Assembly (NCBI GenBank): GCA_938083135.1
Contig: CALLKY010000041.1
Span: forward strand, 1 to 62,716
Source of the DNA: an uncultured Alphaproteobacteria bacterium
Lineage (GTDB): Bacteria; Pseudomonadota; Alphaproteobacteria; Bin95
Reading direction: 5' to 3'
Length of the DNA: 62,716 nucleotides
In this document: piece after piece, positions 29,362 through 38,342 of the stretch
How positions within the stretch are numbered: the stretch's first letter is position 1
How the letters are laid out: the number at the start of each line of letters is the position of its first letter
The notes under the pieces: model-generated
The model's input: only the letters and a program-made list of their open reading frames with translations
Databases searched by the model: none
What the model was told of the DNA's origin: nothing
Program-made: the position numbers and the translations under genes

Positions 29362-30225
29362 TCACCAAGCCAGCGCTGGCATGAAAAAATCTGGTGCGGG
29401 GTGCTGTTCTTCCTTCGCTTTGGCGATAACCGCTTCAGGCTTAGGATCAGGGGTGCCGAAGCCATCCACATAAATGCCAGATGCCAGAAATAGCGCATCG
29501 CACCCAGCAGCCTTGGCACCTGCAACATCTGTGCGGATCGCATCGCCAATGCCAAGGACACGCTTTGGTTCCGGCATCCCCAATGTCTCAAAACACATGG
29601 CATAGACCGAGGGGTAGGGCTTGCCGTGATACGCAACATCGCCGCCAAGCGCTTCGTAGCGTTGTGCGATAAGGCCAGCACAGATCGTAAGATCATCGCC
29701 GATATGCACGACCAGATCAGGGTTGGCGCAAACCATGGGTAGTTTGAATTTCAGCGCTTCCTGCAGTCTGTCTTCGTAATCATCCAGAACGTCCGCATTG
29801 TCATAAGTGCCGGTGTTTACGATGAAATCGGCTTCTGAAAGCTTGGTCACGAGTTCGAGCCCAGCATCCTGGCGCACAGAATCGTCGCGGTCCGGCCCCA
29901 GGTGATAGCAACGCCGCCCTAGCGCCTTGTGCCAAGCGTCTGACGGGCTGGATAGCGCACGCCATGTTGCTTCACCGGATGTAACAACATGTTGATACAC
30001 ATCGCGCGGCACGCCCATCTCATCCAGGCGCTTCACGATGGCAGACACCCGCCTTGGGCCATTCGATAGCAAGCATACGGTGACGCCTGCTGCAGTCGCG
30101 CGGCTCAGCGCATCCACAGCTGCTGGAAACGGCTCCACACCATTGTGGACGCAGCCCCATAGGTCCACCAGGAGCGCATCATAATTGCCGATAATGGCGC
30201 CAAGGCCAGAGAGACGTTGCGTCAT
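29362..30225 (-). CDS. HAD superfamily IIA hydrolase (TIGR01459-like)
   Basis: A 287-residue haloacid dehalogenase-type phosphatase. The nucleophile motif is LLVDLWGCVHNG (DxWG instead of DxDG). LLSNGPRR is motif II, GKPYPSVYAMC carries the lysine of motif III, and GIGDAIRTDVAGAKAAGCDA is motif IV. Matches the alphaproteobacterial HAD-IIA subfamily known only by sequence. The altered DxWG keeps the first Asp but loses the general-acid Asp, so activity could be weak or different. Confidence 0.88.
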   Translation of the reverse strand: MTQRLSGLGAIIGNYDALLVDLWGCVHNGVEPFPAAVDALSRATAAGVTVCLLSNGPRRVSAIVKRLDEMGVPRDVYQHVVTSGEATWRALSSPSDAWHKALGRRCYHLGPDRDDSVRQDAGLELVTKLSEADFIVNTGTYDNADVLDDYEDRLQEALKFKLPMVCANPDLVVHIGDDLTICAGLIAQRYEALGGDVAYHGKPYPSVYAMCFETLGMPEPKRVLGIGDAIRTDVAGAKAAGCDALFLASGIYVDGFGTPDPKPEAVIAKAKEEQHPAPDFFMPALAW

Positions 30226-30233
30226 GGTTCGTC

Positions 30234-31691
30234 CTAACTGTTTCTATGCGCGGCATGGGCACCGGCGGCGCGGCCAAATACAGCCCCGCGCATGACCGAT
30301 GTAGAGCCGGTATAGGTTCTGAAATAAACCCCCGATGTTTCGCCAGCGGCATAAAGCCCCGGAATTGGCTGGCCGTCATGGTCAAGCACGCGGGCGGACG
30401 CATCGATTTTCAATCCGCCGAATGTGAAGCACGTGGCAGCAATAATTGGCCATGCGCGAAACGGCCCCTGCGTTAAGGGCCGCGCCCAATGGCTGCGACG
30501 CGGGCTCACGCCGGATGTCGCCAATCCATCCGGGCGAAGCGGATCGAATCGCCCATCAACTGGGCAAGCGTTATTGAATGTCGCAATCGTCTCCGCCGCC
30601 TGCCCTGCATCAATATCAAGCTGGGCCAGCAAGCCATCAAGCGTATCCGCTTCAAAAGCTGGCTGGTCGGTGCGGATGGCTTTTTGCCAATTCGGAATAT
30701 CCTCCACCGCGCCATCCAATATGCACCAGGCAAGGCCTTGGGATTGCTGAAGGATATCCCGTGCCGTCGTTTCGTATGTTGCGTCCACAGTTGCGGGTGC
30801 CTCATCAGTGAAGCGACGGCCTTCGCGGTTCAAAAGAACGCCATAGGTGTAGATCAGCACCACCGGCTCCGCCTCGCCTGAACGCGGATCAACCGGCTGG
30901 GCGTGGAAGCTGCCGAAATCACCGCCGGGGGCAGCACCGGCGGATAAGCCCATCACCACCCCTTCGCCACGATTGTAGTAACCGCCCCGTGCAATCGGGC
31001 GGGTCCATTGGGCGGCAGGGCCGATATAGCGGGTCATCATTTCCGCATTGCCCTGGAATCCGCCTGTTGCCAGCACGACATTCGGCGCACGCAACGCCTC
31101 CCGCTCACCGCCGATGGGTTTGACAATCAAACCTTCGATCCCGCCATCCCGGCGACGCAACAGGGATTCGGCTGTGGTTTCGAACCGATAATCGATCCGA
31201 TCTGCCATCGCCTCAGCCTTCGTGGCCAGCGCTTCAACAATGGCCCGACCGCCACCCACGGGGCTCATCCGTGTCGTGGATTCGGTGATGAAATAGTTTG
31301 GTAGGAAATCAAACGATAGGCCGTGGCTTTCAAGCCAGGCCAACGCGTCCGGCGCACCATCGGCCCAGGCACCGATTAATTCCGGGTCCAGGCCAGGACT
31401 GGCGCGGAGGATTGCGGGCCAGTCCTCAGGCGTCCTGATCCAGTCCTTCGTGATCTCTGGATCGTGCCACCCGGCGGCATTCCCCGCCAGCGCATCCGCG
31501 AAATCTTCTGAGACCTCATTCTTTGACTGCATGCGCCAGAAGGATTCGGTGTAGCGGGTATTGCCGCCGCGTTCTTCCCTGGGCGCGCGCTCCAAAAGGG
31601 CGACATTGGCCCCAGCCTCAGCTGCGGTAAGCGCCGCCGACAGCCCAGCAACGCCAGACCCGGCTACGATGACATCATAGGATCGTCCCAT
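30234..31691 (-). CDS. FAD-dependent oxidoreductase, tricarballylate dehydrogenase (TcuA)-like
   Basis: A 485-residue flavoprotein of the fumarate reductase/succinate dehydrogenase flavoprotein family. The FAD motif VAGSGVAGLSAALTAAEAG is at 9-27, followed by GGNTRYTESFWRMQS, which resembles TcuA. VLATGGFQGNAEM and the C-terminal YAAGETSGVYFRTYTGS are family segments. No partner tcuB/tcuC is adjacent, so tricarballylate as substrate is a guess by similarity only. It lies 15 bases after the aminotransferase. Confidence 0.85.
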   Translation of the reverse strand: MGRSYDVIVAGSGVAGLSAALTAAEAGANVALLERAPREERGGNTRYTESFWRMQSKNEVSEDFADALAGNAAGWHDPEITKDWIRTPEDWPAILRASPGLDPELIGAWADGAPDALAWLESHGLSFDFLPNYFITESTTRMSPVGGGRAIVEALATKAEAMADRIDYRFETTAESLLRRRDGGIEGLIVKPIGGEREALRAPNVVLATGGFQGNAEMMTRYIGPAAQWTRPIARGGYYNRGEGVVMGLSAGAAPGGDFGSFHAQPVDPRSGEAEPVVLIYTYGVLLNREGRRFTDEAPATVDATYETTARDILQQSQGLAWCILDGAVEDIPNWQKAIRTDQPAFEADTLDGLLAQLDIDAGQAAETIATFNNACPVDGRFDPLRPDGLATSGVSPRRSHWARPLTQGPFRAWPIIAATCFTFGGLKIDASARVLDHDGQPIPGLYAAGETSGVYFRTYTGSTSVMRGAVFGRAAGAHAAHRNS

Positions 31692-31706
31692 GGATACGGA
31701 ACCAGC

Positions 31707-32927
31707 CTATCCGGCAACATTCGCCCGGCGGAGCGGCACGCCAAATTCCCGCTGACAAATCTCAGCCAGTTTCGCGACACCTTCCCGGATTTCCTGATGG
31801 CTGGTGTTCGCAAAGCAAAGCCGCATGCGGTTGGCACCGTAAGTATCGTCCGTTGCCCATTCGCGCCCCGGGTTGATCGCAATGCCTTCCGCTCCGGCTG
31901 CCTTGAATAGCTTTGAGGTATCAACCTCCTTCGGCAGCGTCACCCACAGGAAAATTCCGGCTTCCGGCTTTGGGAATTCCGCTGCTTCGCCAAAGTTCGC
32001 TTCTAGCGCCTCAACCAACACATCCGCTTTGCCTTTCAGCATCACGTTAAGCTCATCCACATGGGCGTCGAATGCCTCGGGGATATATCCCGCCAACGCC
32101 ATCTGCTCGATAGCGCCGCTGCCAGCATCGTTTTTCAGCGGCAGAATGCGACTCATGACCTCCCAATCCGCCACCAGATACCCAACGCGCAAAGCGGGGG
32201 CGATGGACTTGGAGAATGAGCCGCAATAGACGACCCGGCCATCTTCATCCAGCGCCCGGAAGGCTGGTGGACGCCCGCCCTCAAAGATCAGGTCGGCGTA
32301 GCAATCATCTTCAAAAATCGCCAGATCGTGCGCCTTAGCAATGCTCAAAATTTCCCGGCGACGCTCTACAGGCATGACGCTTGCTGACGGGTTCTGCACG
32401 GTTGGTATGAGGTAGAGATATTTAACACGCTGGCCCGCCGCCTTGCAGGCTGCCAGTGCCGCTTCAAGCTTGGCTGGGATCATACCGTCATCATCAAGCT
32501 CCACCCCGACATAATCGGCACCCATGCCCCTGATCCGCGTGAGCGCGCCGCCATAGCAAGCTTGTTCGACGATCACGATATCGCCCGGCTCTAAGAACAG
32601 AGCATTCACCAAGTCCATGGCCTGCAGCGAACCGGATGTAACCAGGACCTGGTCTGGCGTCGTCGCCATCTGGGTCCGCCGTTGCAGCATGTCCGCAATG
32701 GCTTCACGAAACGGCAGATAGCCCTGGGGACCGCTGGTCAGGCCATAGGTAGCGAGTGTGTTGCCCTCTGCTTTCAGCGCAGCCGCAACAGCATCCGCCA
32801 ATGGGCCGGCCGGCACTGTGTCGCCATCAATATTTCCGCCAACGAAATTATAGGTCGGGAAGGCTTTCCACGCTGTCGCGGGTGCGGGCGGATTGCTGCG
32901 GAATGATTGGCTGATGTCGAATGGCAT
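31707..32927 (-). CDS. PLP-dependent aminotransferase (fold type I, 2-aminoadipate transaminase-like)
   Basis: A 406-residue aminotransferase. The PLP-binding lysine is in YCGSFSKSIAPALRVGYLV. ALFLEPGDIVIVEQACYGG, IPTVQNPSASVM and FEDDCYADLIFEG are shared with LysN/KAT-II and MocR-type domains, but there is no GntR DNA-binding domain. It is the first gene of the minus-strand cluster. The amino donor and acceptor are unknown. Confidence 0.9.
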   Translation of the reverse strand: MPFDISQSFRSNPPAPATAWKAFPTYNFVGGNIDGDTVPAGPLADAVAAALKAEGNTLATYGLTSGPQGYLPFREAIADMLQRRTQMATTPDQVLVTSGSLQAMDLVNALFLEPGDIVIVEQACYGGALTRIRGMGADYVGVELDDDGMIPAKLEAALAACKAAGQRVKYLYLIPTVQNPSASVMPVERRREILSIAKAHDLAIFEDDCYADLIFEGGRPPAFRALDEDGRVVYCGSFSKSIAPALRVGYLVADWEVMSRILPLKNDAGSGAIEQMALAGYIPEAFDAHVDELNVMLKGKADVLVEALEANFGEAAEFPKPEAGIFLWVTLPKEVDTSKLFKAAGAEGIAINPGREWATDDTYGANRMRLCFANTSHQEIREGVAKLAEICQREFGVPLRRANVAG

Positions 32928-33125
32928 TGGGCACGGTCCTTGAGCGAGGTCAGAATACGCTTGTCAGCATAAGCGCCCTGACCTTCCACGCAAAGCCGCT
33001 CACATGCACGTGATCAGACCTTAGAAATTTGTTAATGCGCCCTTGCAACGGCCATCAGGCACACCACGTTTGTGTGACGAAACGCACATTCTGCAAACAT
33101 TTACGTCTGAAAAGGAATTAGTCCC

Positions 33126-33269
33126 ATGAGCGCCCAGCTCGCAAAAGCTCAAGCGTCCGTTCGTCGGGTCCGCCGCAACTTTGATGTGGACGCCGTCACC
33201 ATTTGGCTCGGCGTTATGGGCCTGTATGTGGCGATTACTGCGGTATTCCTGATCGGCCATTCAGCCTAA
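33126..33269 (+). CDS. Small predicted membrane protein (47 aa)
   Basis: A 47-residue ORF with a strong RBS (AAGGAA, nine bases before ATG). The N-terminal half is basic ([12 protein letters not shown]). The C-terminal half is a single hydrophobic helix with an acid residue at its start ([20 protein letters not shown]) and ends FLIGHSA. Its stop overlaps the rlmN stop on the other strand by three bases. No family recognised. The 198-base gap at 32928-33125 upstream could hold divergent promoters but I see no clear boxes. Confidence 0.6.
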   Translation: MSAQLAKAQASVRRVRRNFDVDAVTIWLGVMGLYVAITAVFLIGHSA

Positions 33270-34390
33270 TCAGCCGCCACCGCAGGTGCTGTTTTAGTGC
33301 GGCGCTTGCGCTCTGTCGCTGACTTGAGCTGACCACACGCGGCCTGAATATCTTCACCACGTGGCGTGCGGACTGGGCTTGGATAGCCAGCATCCATCAT
33401 AATGTTGGCAAACCGCTGGATGCGCTCATCCGTAGACCGCTCAAACTCTGCGCCTGGCCACTTATTAAACGGTATCAGATTTATCTTGGACGGGATGTCT
33501 TTCAGCATGCGTGCCAGGGCGTGCGCATGCTCGTCCAGATCATTCACATCCTTGAGCATCACATATTCAAACGTGATCCGCCGCGCGTTATTAAGTGTCG
33601 GATAATCACGGCAGGCCTGGATCAACTGCTCAATCGGGTATTTCCGGTTGATAGGAACGATTCGGTCCCTGATTTCATCATTGGTAGCATGCAGGGAGAT
33701 CGCCAAGTTCACACCGATTTCTGAGCCTGCGCGCTCAATCATCGGCACCACGCCAGCGGTAGAGAGCGTAATTCGCCGACGGGACAACCCAAGGCCCGTA
33801 TCGCTCATCGCCGTCAGCAGGGCCTTCTTGACGTTTTCAAAATTATAAAGCGGCTCCCCCATTCCCATCATCACGATATTGGTGAGTTTCCGGTCTGGCC
33901 TGGGTGCTGGCCAGTCATTGAGTGCGTCTTTGGCTGTAAGGATCTGGCCCAGAATTTCTGCCGCTGTCAGATTGCGCACCAGCATCTGTGTGCCTGTATG
34001 GCAGAACCGGCAATTCAGCGTGCACCCAACCTGGGATGAAACGCACAGCGTTCCCCGGTCTTTCTCGGGGATATACACAGTCTCAACCTGCGAACCATCC
34101 TCCAGCTTAAACAGCCATTTCGTCGTGCCGTCTTTAGAAACTTCCGTCGTGGAAGCTTCCAAACGCCCCAGCGAAAAGCGTTCAGCCAAATCAACACGTA
34201 GCGTCTTGGCCAAAGTGGTCATGGACGCGAAATCAGGTGCTCCCAGGCGATACATCTGCTGCCAGAGCTGGCCCAAGCGAAATGAACGCAGGTTCAGCGG
34301 TGCCAGAGTTTCCTCCAGCTCCGCCAAATCAAGACCAATCAGATTGGTCTTTGCCGTCTGGTCCGGCGCAATCGCTATACTGTCCATCAT
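33266..34390 (-). CDS. rlmN: Dual-specificity 23S rRNA/tRNA m2A methyltransferase
   Basis: A 374-residue radical SAM enzyme that methylates C2 of A2503 in 23S rRNA and A37 in some tRNAs. The 4Fe-4S cluster cysteines are in [12 protein letters not shown] (CxxxCxxC). [27 protein letters not shown] and ISLHATND follow in the usual order, and the C-terminal Cys is in QAACGQL. It ends in TAG. It lies 13 bases after the IalB-like gene. Confidence 0.97.
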   Translation of the reverse strand: MMDSIAIAPDQTAKTNLIGLDLAELEETLAPLNLRSFRLGQLWQQMYRLGAPDFASMTTLAKTLRVDLAERFSLGRLEASTTEVSKDGTTKWLFKLEDGSQVETVYIPEKDRGTLCVSSQVGCTLNCRFCHTGTQMLVRNLTAAEILGQILTAKDALNDWPAPRPDRKLTNIVMMGMGEPLYNFENVKKALLTAMSDTGLGLSRRRITLSTAGVVPMIERAGSEIGVNLAISLHATNDEIRDRIVPINRKYPIEQLIQACRDYPTLNNARRITFEYVMLKDVNDLDEHAHALARMLKDIPSKINLIPFNKWPGAEFERSTDERIQRFANIMMDAGYPSPVRTPRGEDIQAACGQLKSATERKRRTKTAPAVAAD

Positions 34391-34403
34391 CGCTCTTTGC
34401 TCA

Positions 34404-34916
34404 TTACCTTGAAGGGCAAGCCCGTGCGGTCGCTTTTAGTGCAGCCGTGACGCCGCGCAGTGAGAATTCATCAACCGTGCGGGTGCCCCGTGCAGACGTG
34501 CCCAATAGTTCCAGCGTCGCCCCGCCGCGCATGGCGTTCACGAGTTTGCGATTATCCTTCTTGCGCGGCCATGCGACTTCACCCGCACCTTCCGCGACGA
34601 AGCGTCGCTTACCGACACGGAACTCCGGGCGGCTGCCCTTTTGGTATTGATAGCCTGCAATCGCGCTGGCCTCATCATACACCTTATCCGCAGGCCGACG
34701 GGCGATCATCAACAGAACGGGGTCACGCTTAGAATATTTGCCCTCAGATTTCTTCGGCGAGCTCACAGCATAGCACACCTTGCCGCCGCCGTCTGACGCA
34801 ACAAACGCCTCCCAATCCCTGAATTGCCCTAGTGATTTCGGTTCTGCAGCTGATGCAGCGCCGGATATAAGCAGGGATACAAGGGCGACGGCAGTACTGA
34901 TTCGCAGGCTTCGCAT
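34404..34916 (-). CDS. Invasion-associated locus B (IalB) family protein
   Basis: A 170-residue exported protein. The signal peptide is about 1-23 ([15 protein letters not shown]). The mature part has [37 protein letters not shown] and a C-terminal [15 protein letters not shown], the pattern of PF06776. The family is named from Bartonella but occurs in free-living alphaproteobacteria; its molecular role is not known. It is divergent from rpsF and probably cotranscribed with rlmN. Confidence 0.85.
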   Translation of the reverse strand: MRSLRISTAVALVSLLISGAASAAEPKSLGQFRDWEAFVASDGGGKVCYAVSSPKKSEGKYSKRDPVLLMIARRPADKVYDEASAIAGYQYQKGSRPEFRVGKRRFVAEGAGEVAWPRKKDNRKLVNAMRGGATLELLGTSARGTRTVDEFSLRGVTAALKATARACPSR

Positions 34917-34970
34917 TGTCGAATTCCGTCCACTTCTATTCAGTTTTATGTTCGGGCGACGGGCTGCTTA

Positions 34971-35108
34971 TATAATAGCGAAGCCCAGCGCCGCCAGGGT
35001 CCGCCGCCATTTTCCCTGACGCTGACACCAATAAGGCGTAAGAATGTGGCGATTTCTGGTTATTCCAACAGCCACAACGCTTGCATCCCGCTGGCTGATA
35101 TGTATAAA
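34971..35108 (+). promoter_or_regulatory. Candidate promoter elements and leader of rpsF-rpsR-rplI
   Basis: The 284-base gap before rpsF has a perfect -10-like TATAAT at 34971-34976, with a poor -35 region. There is also a TTGCAT (35081-35086)/TATAAA (35103-35108) pair with a 16-base spacer. Either could start an rpsF transcript with a 90-220-base leader. No known S6:S18 leader motif was recognised. Confidence 0.35.
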
Positions 35109-35200
35109 GGCCGCTTGATCGCTGGGACCGCCCGCAATCTACAGCGCGGGGGGCTGCCCGGCGCTATGTTTTTCCAACAGCGCGTAGGTGCTAACCGGCC

Positions 35201-35671
35201 ATGCCGTATTATGAGAACGTGTTCATTGGACGACAGGATCTGTCGTCCGCGCAAGTCGAAGCGCTAACGGACAGCTATGCCGCCATTATTGAAGAGCAGG
35301 GTGGCAAAGTCCTGAAGCGGGAACATTGGGGCCTTAAGTCCCTGGCTTATCGGATCAAGAAGAACCGTAAAGGCCATTATGTGATGCTCGATGTAGAGGC
35401 CGAATGGCCCGCATTGGCTGAAGTTGAGCGCCAGATGCGCCTCAGCGAAGATATCATTCGCTTCCTCACCGTGCGCGTTGAAGAAGTAACCGAAGAACCC
35501 TCCCCCATGATGACCCGCCGGGACCGCGATGAACGTCGCCCGCGCCGGGATGATCGCGGCGGCGACAGGGGTGGTGATAGTGGCGGTGACCGCGGTGGTC
35601 GTGATGACCGTCCGCCGCGCCGCGAAGAAAATAGCGAAGCTGCACCGGCTGCAGCTGGAGGAACTGAATAA
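35201..35671 (+). CDS. rpsF: 30S ribosomal protein S6
   Basis: A 156-residue S6. The core (1 to about 95) contains [35 protein letters not shown] and [14 protein letters not shown]. The tail (about 105-156) is Arg/Asp/Gly-rich with RGGD-like repeats, longer than the compact S6 of gammaproteobacteria but usual in this class. It starts the rpsF-rpsR-rplI operon; its TAA overlaps the rpsR ATG (TAATG). Confidence 0.97.
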   Translation: MPYYENVFIGRQDLSSAQVEALTDSYAAIIEEQGGKVLKREHWGLKSLAYRIKKNRKGHYVMLDVEAEWPALAEVERQMRLSEDIIRFLTVRVEEVTEEPSPMMTRRDRDERRPRRDDRGGDRGGDSGGDRGGRDDRPPRREENSEAAPAAAGGTE

Positions 35672-35919
35672 TGGCTATGGGCGCTGCAGGCGGCGGTCGT
35701 CGTCCTTTTTTCCGTCGCAAGAAATCTTGCCCTTTCTCTGGCCCGAACGCGCCTGCGATTGATTATCGCGATGTGCGCTTGCTGCAACGGTTCTTGACCG
35801 ACCGCGGCAAAATCGTGCCGAGCCGCATTTCCGCTGTCTCAGCCAAGAAGCAGCGCGCCCTCGCCCAAGCGATCAAGCGCGCACGTCATCTTGGCCTGCT
35901 GCCTTACCTGATCCGCTAG
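35671..35919 (+). CDS. rpsR: 30S ribosomal protein S18
   Basis: An 82-residue S18, which binds 16S rRNA together with S6. [33 protein letters not shown] and the C-terminal [11 protein letters not shown] are invariant family segments. It overlaps rpsF by one base and is followed after 18 bases by rplI, with the RBS AGGAGG at about 35921-35926. Confidence 0.98.
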   Translation: MAMGAAGGGRRPFFRRKKSCPFSGPNAPAIDYRDVRLLQRFLTDRGKIVPSRISAVSAKKQRALAQAIKRARHLGLLPYLIR

Positions 35920-35937
35920 CCCAGGAGGTTCTGACCA

Positions 35938-36549
35938 ATGGATGTTATCCTGCTTGAGCGGGTCGAGAGTCTCGGCCAAATGGGCGAAGTCGTCACCGTA
36001 AAGAACGGTTACGCTCGCAACTACTTACTGCCGCAGAAAAAAGCCTTGCGCGCCTCTAAAGAAAGCCTTGTGTATTTTGAAACACAGAAGGCTCAGCTTG
36101 AAGCGCAGAACCTGCAGCGGAAATCTGAAGCTGAAACCGTCGGCGAGAGCATGGCGGGTATGATCGTAGTCCTGATTCGTCAGGCCGGTGATACGGGTCA
36201 GCTTTATGGGTCTGTTTCAAGCCGTGACGTCTCTGAAGCTGTGACAGAGGCTGGCTCCACGGTTGATCGCCGTCAGGTATTGCTTGAAAAGCCGATCAAA
36301 GAGCTTGGCATGCACGAAATTAGCCTGCGCCTCCACCCGGAAGTCGATATTGGGATCACGGTGAATGTCGCGCGCAGCGTCGACGAAGCCGAAGCACAGG
36401 CACGTGGCGAAAACGTACTGACGCGCGCTGATGAATTCGAATTCGACGATGAAGATGACGCAGAACTCGACGCACTCTTGGGCGAGGCCCCAGACCGTGA
36501 CGGCGATCTGGAAGACACAGCCAGTGACGAAGGCGAGAAGGCAGACTAG
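35938..36549 (+). CDS. rplI: 50S ribosomal protein L9
   Basis: A 203-residue L9. [19 protein letters not shown] and the [18 protein letters not shown] signature (L9 N-domain) are followed by a central helix. The C-domain includes [11 protein letters not shown]. The last 40 residues are very acidic ([15 protein letters not shown]), an extension common in alphaproteobacterial L9. It ends in TAG and is followed by a strong intrinsic terminator. Confidence 0.97.
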   Translation: MDVILLERVESLGQMGEVVTVKNGYARNYLLPQKKALRASKESLVYFETQKAQLEAQNLQRKSEAETVGESMAGMIVVLIRQAGDTGQLYGSVSSRDVSEAVTEAGSTVDRRQVLLEKPIKELGMHEISLRLHPEVDIGITVNVARSVDEAEAQARGENVLTRADEFEFDDEDDAELDALLGEAPDRDGDLEDTASDEGEKAD

Positions 36550-36579
36550 GCCTCTCACCAGCCTCCTAGGCGATTCTGC

Positions 36580-36616
36580 AAAGCCCGGTTCCGCAATGAT
36601 TTGCGGGCCGGGCTTT
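36580..36616 (+). terminator. Rho-independent terminator of the rpsF-rpsR-rplI operon
   Basis: AAAGCCCGG (36580-36588) pairs with CCGGGCTTT (36608-36616), with a second helix CCGCAA/TTGCGG (36591-36596/36601-36606) inside. The stem runs into TTTTT (36614-36618). It starts 31 bases after the rplI stop. Confidence 0.85.
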
Positions 36617-36730
36617 TTGCTGTTTTGAGCATTCATCCGCGCGAGCCGAATCAGGCGCAAAAAGCGAATTCGCGCCTCAACAGCCTCTCAATAAAGGCTT
36701 GCAGCAAAATATTGATTTTATTTGGGAAAG

Positions 36731-36806
<76 letters not shown>

Positions 36807-36836
36807 TGACGCCTTGAATCGGGGCCAGCGGAGCGC

Positions 36837-36865
36837 ACCCTATGGGTGGCGGCGGCGCGGGTCAA
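36837..36865 (-). promoter_or_regulatory. Candidate tRNA-Lys promoter
   Basis: On the minus strand TTGACC (36860-36865) and TAGGGT (36837-36842) have a 17-base spacer. The expected start is about 36829, 23 bases before the mature tRNA. The strong -35 and the position support the call. The rest of 36866-37050 shows no gene. Confidence 0.55.
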
Positions 36866-37050
36866 GATGCATTTTTCACTCAATTCAAAATCAGGTCCAA
36901 AGCGTTCAGATTGCCGCAGTGGGCGCACAGAAAATCACCCAGTTTCTGGTATCTCTCAGACACCCAAACCCGATAGCGTGATCAGGATACCCACCCTTGC
37001 CCTACCTCCAGAACCTTTGCGCGATCGCTGGTGTCTAGAGCATATTCGGC

Positions 37051-37636
37051 TCAGTCCACCACCGCAGCGCCACTTGGTCCTGTTAGATGGAACGAGAGCG
37101 CAGCCTCTCCCTCAACAACATCTGCCAGGTGGCCGACCTGCAGCGTATCAAGCGCCTGGCGGCAGGACGCAGGGTCTGGATGGCTGATTTGCACCTTATC
37201 TAGGCGAACCCCCAAATCCTGCTGCGCTGCGCTTGGGTGCGGCCCTGGGGACCATTCAATGAATGCCGGCAGAAGACCGCCCCAAGGCAAGTGGCCGTCA
37301 GCCGGCACCGTCAAACGCCAGGAGCGGTCGCCACGGGTGAAATGGACGACCTCACCGAGGTCAACAGGACTGGCTGCAACAACCGCGTCGAGGTCATCGG
37401 TACCAACAACCCAGCATAAAGCCCGCGCGCGCACGGCCGGGCGGCGGGGCACCTGGGTCAATCGCGAGGATCTCAAGAAACGATTCGGCCCCAGCCTGCA
37501 TCACACAGTTATGGGTCCCCATGGTGTCATGCTTGCCACCACGGGGCGTCTCTACGCCGAGCAACTTCTGCACCGCGTTGACACCCGCTTCAAGCGACGC
37601 TGCGCCGATGCCAAAATGGTCAATCTAATTGTTCAT
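37051..37636 (-). pseudogene. VOC/glyoxalase-like protein (PF13468 type), disrupted
   Basis: Two frames together make one VOC protein. The N-terminal frame (37394-37636) begins at ATG 37636 behind GAGG, but codon 4 is TAG. It then reads IDHFGIGAASLEAGVNAV, GVETPRGGKHDTMGTHN and AESFLEILAIDPGAPPPGRA. The C-terminal frame (37051-37476) continues WVVGTDDLDAVVAASP, LPAFIEWSPGPHPS and a final GPSGAAVVD. The frameshift lies near 37410-37425, probably with a small deletion. With a stop and a frameshift it should be non-functional; sequencing error is a lesser possibility. 37637-37787 holds nothing obvious. Confidence 0.8.
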
Positions 37637-37787
37637 CACCAACCTCAAAGTTTGTATCCATACGAATCAAGCTACAGGTTAGCAGCGGGCGCGAACAGAA
37701 ATTTGAAGTGTGGCAATGAAATAGCAGACGCGTGCAGAAGCATCAGCCGATTGGTAACAAGGATCCGGGCAAAGGCGCGAGTTCGCC

Positions 37788-38330
37788 TCAGTAAGCCTTA
37801 GATGCAGCCCCTGCCTCAACCTTGCCACCGCCATTGAGGCGTGCGGCCAATGCAGCTTTGACATGAGGCGGCACAAACGTCGTGATGTCACCGTTGAGCG
37901 CAGCAATCTCTTTCACGAAACGCGATGAGATATATTGGCACCGCTCGGACGCCATCAAAAACACTGTCTCGATAGAATTATCGAGGCGGCTGTTCATGCC
38001 CGTCATCTGGAATTCGTAGTCAAAGTCCGACACGGCACGCAGCCCACGGACAATGACATTGGCGCCGACATCTTTGGCGTAGTGAACCAGCAGGCCTTCC
38101 ATTGTCTGGACCGTAATTCGATTCGCAAGGTCGCGGTCCTCAAGACCGGCAATCCACTCCTCTACCATCGCCACCCGGTCATCAATACCGAACAGCGGGC
38201 CTTTGCCTGCGTTGATCGCGACGCCGACAACCAGTTCTTCCACCACCCGCGCGCCGCGCAGGATGATGTCGAAATGCCCATTCGTCGGCGGGTCAAAAGT
38301 GCCTGGATACAGGCCGACCACCCTCGCCAT
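37788..38330 (-). CDS. coaD: Pantetheine-phosphate adenylyltransferase
   Basis: A 180-residue enzyme of CoA synthesis (4'-phosphopantetheine + ATP to dephospho-CoA). The nucleotidyltransferase motif is YPGTFDPPTNGHFDII (TxxGH type), and VIVRGLRAVSDFDYEFQM and YISSRFVKEIAALNGD are CoaD-specific. It starts 12 bases after gyrA and is likely its cotranscript. The C-terminus has an extra 10-15 residues (RLNGGGKVEAGAASKAY). Confidence 0.97.
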   Translation of the reverse strand: MARVVGLYPGTFDPPTNGHFDIILRGARVVEELVVGVAINAGKGPLFGIDDRVAMVEEWIAGLEDRDLANRITVQTMEGLLVHYAKDVGANVIVRGLRAVSDFDYEFQMTGMNSRLDNSIETVFLMASERCQYISSRFVKEIAALNGDITTFVPPHVKAALAARLNGGGKVEAGAASKAY

Positions 38331-38342
38331 AGTCTCTTGCTC

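Noticed and set aside
34917-35200. S6:S18-type autoregulatory leader before rpsF
   Set aside because: No recognisable conserved motif or stable structure could be shown by eye.
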